A stretch of 17,089 nt of DNA, from contig CAIKNB010000022.1 of NCBI GenBank assembly GCA_903828685.1, forward strand, positions 1 to 17,089, written 5' to 3'. The position numbers and the translations under genes were made by a program. The notes below the pieces were generated by a model. That model was not told the DNA's origin, ran no database searches, and saw nothing but the letters and a program-made list of their open reading frames with translations. Positions 15,320 through 17,089 of this stretch are shown here, piece by piece. This DNA is from Candidatus Uhrbacteria bacterium (lineage in GTDB: Bacteria > Patescibacteriota > Patescibacteriia > 2-12-FULL-60-25). The first letter of the stretch is position 1, and each line of letters starts with the position of its first letter.

Positions 15320-15814
15320 ATGGACAAGCGACATTTTCCTGATTTTTACCGCCAAAACGTCACCAAAGTGTACCGCTTTGTGTATTTCCGCGTGCACGGC
15401 GACAAGCATCTGGCCGAAGATCTTACGCAGGACGTTTTCATGAAAGCGCTGCAAGCTTTTGAGACTTTTGATCCGGAAATCAGCCAAACTTCGTGGATAT
15501 TCACCATTGCGCGCAACCATTTAATCAACCACATGGATAAACAGCGCCCAACCGTGAGTCTGGAAGATGTCCAAGAAGTATTGCCTGATAAGCTAGATGC
15601 CATGGAAAGGTTGGCGCTCAAACACGATGAACAGAGGCTAATTATGGCGCTAAAGGCCTTGCCAGCCGAAGACGCGGAGTTGGTCAGGCTTAAGTATTTG
15701 GAAGGTTGGGCGTACGAAGAAATAGCTGAACAGACAGGAAAAACAGCTGGCAGTTTGCGCGTTCAGGCGCATCGCGCGCTCAAAGCCCTTAAAAGCAGTT
15801 TGAAACATAAATGA
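15320..15814 (+). CDS. ECF-type sigma70-family RNA polymerase sigma factor
   Basis: 164 residues with only sigma regions 2 and 4, as in extracytoplasmic-function sigma factors. ATG 15320 is chosen because it follows the -10 and gives the usual short N-terminus; a TTG at 15290 would add ten residues upstream of, and overlapping, the -10. Region 2 (about 5-75) has FPDFYRQNVTKVYRFVYFRV, the AEDLTQDVFMKAL core-binding segment and WIFTIARNHLINHMDK. Region 4 (about 105-160) has ALPAEDAELVRLKYLEGWAY and the helix-turn-helix YEEIAEQTGKTAGSLRVQAH, which reads the -35. No extra C-terminal domain. A single-span membrane protein gene follows after 32 bases, as expected for a sigma/anti-sigma pair. The signal and regulon are unknown. 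Confidence 0.93.
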   Translation: MDKRHFPDFYRQNVTKVYRFVYFRVHGDKHLAEDLTQDVFMKALQAFETFDPEISQTSWIFTIARNHLINHMDKQRPTVSLEDVQEVLPDKLDAMERLALKHDEQRLIMALKALPAEDAELVRLKYLEGWAYEEIAEQTGKTAGSLRVQAHRALKALKSSLKHK

Positions 15815-15830
15815 ACAATTCCTGTATATT
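15800..15830 (+). promoter_or_regulatory. Weak possible promoter for the DUF5667-like gene
   Basis: TTGAAA (15800-15805) and TATATT (15825-15830), with TG just before it, separated by 19 bases (longer than optimal). It overlaps the end of the sigma gene. Co-transcription with the sigma gene is equally likely. Confidence 0.3.
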
Positions 15831-15846
15831 TAATTGAAATTTACCT

Positions 15847-16374
15847 ATGGACTGGATAACTGAACTGAAACTTAATGCCTTAAGCCGAAAAATCAGCCCG
15901 GATCGCGCTTTTATTAAACAGCTCGAAGCCAAGCTAAAAGCTGAATCCCAACTCACTTTAGCCTGGATTCCGATGTGGAAGCTGGCTGCGGTGCCGTCGC
16001 TCTTGCTGATCTTGGCCACAGGCAGCACAGGCGTTTATGCCTACACTTCGGATCAGGTGCTCCCGAGTCATGCCTTGTATTCCGTCAGACAAAACATGGA
16101 AAAGATCGAGTCCAAAATCACCGTGGGATCATCCAACCAAGCGTTGATCGCCGTCAAGCATCTGCAGCGCAGACTGCATGAAGACGACCTCTTGTTGTCT
16201 AAGCATGCGCATATCGCGACTTCGCGTGTGGATGATTTTACCTGGCGCCTGCAGCAGCTCAAGACGGACGTCGCCAAACTACCGCAACAGGATCAAACAA
16301 AATTCAGCCAGCCGATCTCATCGCTGACCGAGGGAATAAAAAAAATCAAGCTAGAAGATAAGTCGCTCAAGTAA
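15847..16374 (+). CDS. Single-span membrane protein with DUF5667-like domain, putative anti-sigma factor
   Basis: 175 residues. The N-terminal cytoplasmic part of about 45 residues is rich in charge (ISPDRAFIKQLEAKLKAE). One membrane span follows at about 46-66 (LAAVPSLLLILATGSTGVY). The outer domain begins YTSDQVLPSHALYSVRQNMEKIES, matching the DUF5667 opening (a LPG-LYPVK-like pattern), and is a helical, possibly coiled-coil region to residue 175. The topology (cytoplasmic head, one span, outer sensor) and the position directly after an ECF sigma gene fit a membrane anti-sigma factor. However, the cytoplasmic part shows no classical zinc anti-sigma motif (HxxxCxxC is absent), so the role is inferred. 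It ends at a bidirectional terminator. Confidence 0.78.
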   Translation: MDWITELKLNALSRKISPDRAFIKQLEAKLKAESQLTLAWIPMWKLAAVPSLLLILATGSTGVYAYTSDQVLPSHALYSVRQNMEKIESKITVGSSNQALIAVKHLQRRLHEDDLLLSKHAHIATSRVDDFTWRLQQLKTDVAKLPQQDQTKFSQPISSLTEGIKKIKLEDKSLK

Positions 16375-16387
16375 CTTACGCCAAACA

Positions 16388-16414
16388 AAAAACAATCCTG
16401 GAAGGATTGTTTTT
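16388..16414. terminator. Bidirectional rho-independent terminator
   Basis: AAAAACAATCC (16388-16398) pairs with GGATTGTTTTT (16404-16414) in an 11-bp stem with the five-base loop TGGAA. The A-tract on one side and T-tract on the other let it work on both strands. It lies between convergent genes ending at 16374 and 16423. Confidence 0.9.
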
Positions 16415-16422
16415 GATTCCGA

Positions 16423-17010
16423 TTATCTCGAGAGTGAAATAGCTAAAGCGTCGAAGCTCTGTGCCAGCCTCACATTATTAGCGGCGGTTACATCAACTTT
16501 ATCGCCGACTTTGATGTCTGAAATGTTCACGCTCTTTACCGTGTATGCCATGGGAGGAGCTTTGAACTGCCCAGGCAAACCTGGTTTATAAGCAGCCATC
16601 TCGCGCGTAAAATCTTGCGGTAATTTTGCTATCTGCGATTGGATCTTTGTCTGCGCTGTAATGTTTACGGTGCGCAAGTCGGAGACGCCATCAACATCGG
16701 AGTCAGTATCGAACGAACTCTGCTTGACCGTGAGGGAACTGGCATCAACAGCTGTAACCGTGCCTGACATCATCGTGCCTGTAGTAATAATCGTTGGGCA
16801 CATGCTGCGGTACTTGGCGCGCGCCGCCAAGAAACCGTCCTTGTAGCGTTGGTCAAGTTGACCCGAGGTAGCTTGGATCTTGCCCAAGGAAAGGCCCATG
16901 CGCTGGTCAATGTTCAAAGCATTCAAGCCGACCAGGATGAATGCGGTAATGACAAGTATGATGGCCAGCGCGGTCAGTATGTACCGGCTGGTTGATTTTT
17001 GGTGTTCCAT
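16423..17010 (-). CDS. Membrane-anchored DUF5666-like protein with a Ca-loop-like motif
   Basis: 195 residues. A short cytoplasmic N-terminus (MEHQKSTSRY) is followed by one span (about 10-31, ILTALAIILVITAFILVGLN) and a linker with YKDGFLAARAKY. A beta-rich outer domain has two halves of the pattern seen in DUF5666: MSGTVTAVDASSLTVKQ (about 81-97) and ISDIKVGDKVDVTAANN near the end. Between strands lies DSDVDGVSD (103-111), which fits the calcium-loop pattern DxDxDGxxD of thrombospondin type 3 and similar repeats. No catalytic motif is seen. It is convergent with the sigma/DUF5667 pair and has its own promoter; a functional link to that pair is possible but unproven. Assignment to DUF5666 is tentative. 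Confidence 0.8.
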   Translation of the reverse strand: MEHQKSTSRYILTALAIILVITAFILVGLNALNIDQRMGLSLGKIQATSGQLDQRYKDGFLAARAKYRSMCPTIITTGTMMSGTVTAVDASSLTVKQSSFDTDSDVDGVSDLRTVNITAQTKIQSQIAKLPQDFTREMAAYKPGLPGQFKAPPMAYTVKSVNISDIKVGDKVDVTAANNVRLAQSFDALAISLSR

Positions 17011-17020
17011 ATTTGTGAGG

Positions 17021-17049
17021 ATTATACCACTTTAGTGCAGTGCAGTCAG
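17021..17049 (-). promoter_or_regulatory. Promoter of the DUF5666-like gene
   Basis: On the minus strand CTGACT (17049-17044), a 17-base spacer, and a perfect TATAAT (17026-17021) preceded by TGG, making an extended -10. The predicted start near 17014 leaves about four bases before ATG 17010, another nearly leaderless arrangement. Confidence 0.65.
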
Positions 17050-17089
17050 CAATATCGCCCAGAGAGGTTGTTAAGTCGCAGTTTACGCA

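Overview
The window looks like a piece of a Patescibacteria (Candidate Phyla Radiation, probably Parcubacteria-like) chromosome. The evidence is a reduced HrcA, DUF3467, DUF5667- and DUF5666-like membrane proteins, a translin-family protein, a MacA-like adaptor with a large insert, very tight gene packing and almost no Shine-Dalgarno sites. TGA is used as a stop by many genes (for example at 2791, 3354, 7869, 10383 and 14688), so this is the standard bacterial code, not the TGA=Gly code of Gracilibacteria and Absconditabacteria. The lineage is inferred from gene content only; there is no rRNA here.

Layout. (1) 1-989: a MurG-like glycosyltransferase cut by the left edge. (2) 1055-1357: an unrecognised 100-residue protein with its own consensus-like promoter, the only clear Shine-Dalgarno site, and its own terminator. 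(3) 1499-1574: tRNA-Lys(TTT) on the minus strand, with a promoter that overlaps a divergent plus-strand promoter. (4) 1663-4021: a coupled three-gene unit of GT4 glycosyltransferase, Trax-like translin protein and GT2 glycosyltransferase, joined by two ATGA overlaps. (5) 4062-9645: a MacAB-type transport operon with a long adaptor, one ATPase and two paralogous FtsX/MacB-type permeases, ending in a membrane-anchored methyltransferase resembling the FAM173 lysine methyltransferases. (6) 9642-14690: a heat-shock operon controlled by a CIRCE operator, in the order hrcA-grpE-hsp20-dnaK-DUF3467-dnaJ. (7) 14705-15241: a multi-span membrane protein of unknown function. (8) 15320-16374: an ECF sigma factor followed by a single-span DUF5667-like protein, a plausible sigma/anti-sigma pair. 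(9) 16423-17010, minus strand: a membrane-anchored DUF5666-like protein with a calcium-loop-like motif, convergent with (8) across a shared bidirectional terminator.

How the parts fit. Regions 1 and 4 point to cell-envelope glycan synthesis. Region 5 is an envelope export or envelope-stress machine. Region 6 is the core HSP70 proteostasis system, repressed by HrcA. Region 8 looks like a cell-surface signalling module. The most unusual threads are the Trax-like protein between glycosyltransferases, the FAM173-like methyltransferase in the transporter operon, DUF3467 inside the chaperone operon, and a repeated architecture in which the promoter -10 lies about 8-16 bases before the start codon, implying leaderless or nearly leaderless mRNAs. 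No stretch longer than 300 bases lacks a gene. I saw no CRISPR array, insertion sequence, integrase or other sign of a mobile element.
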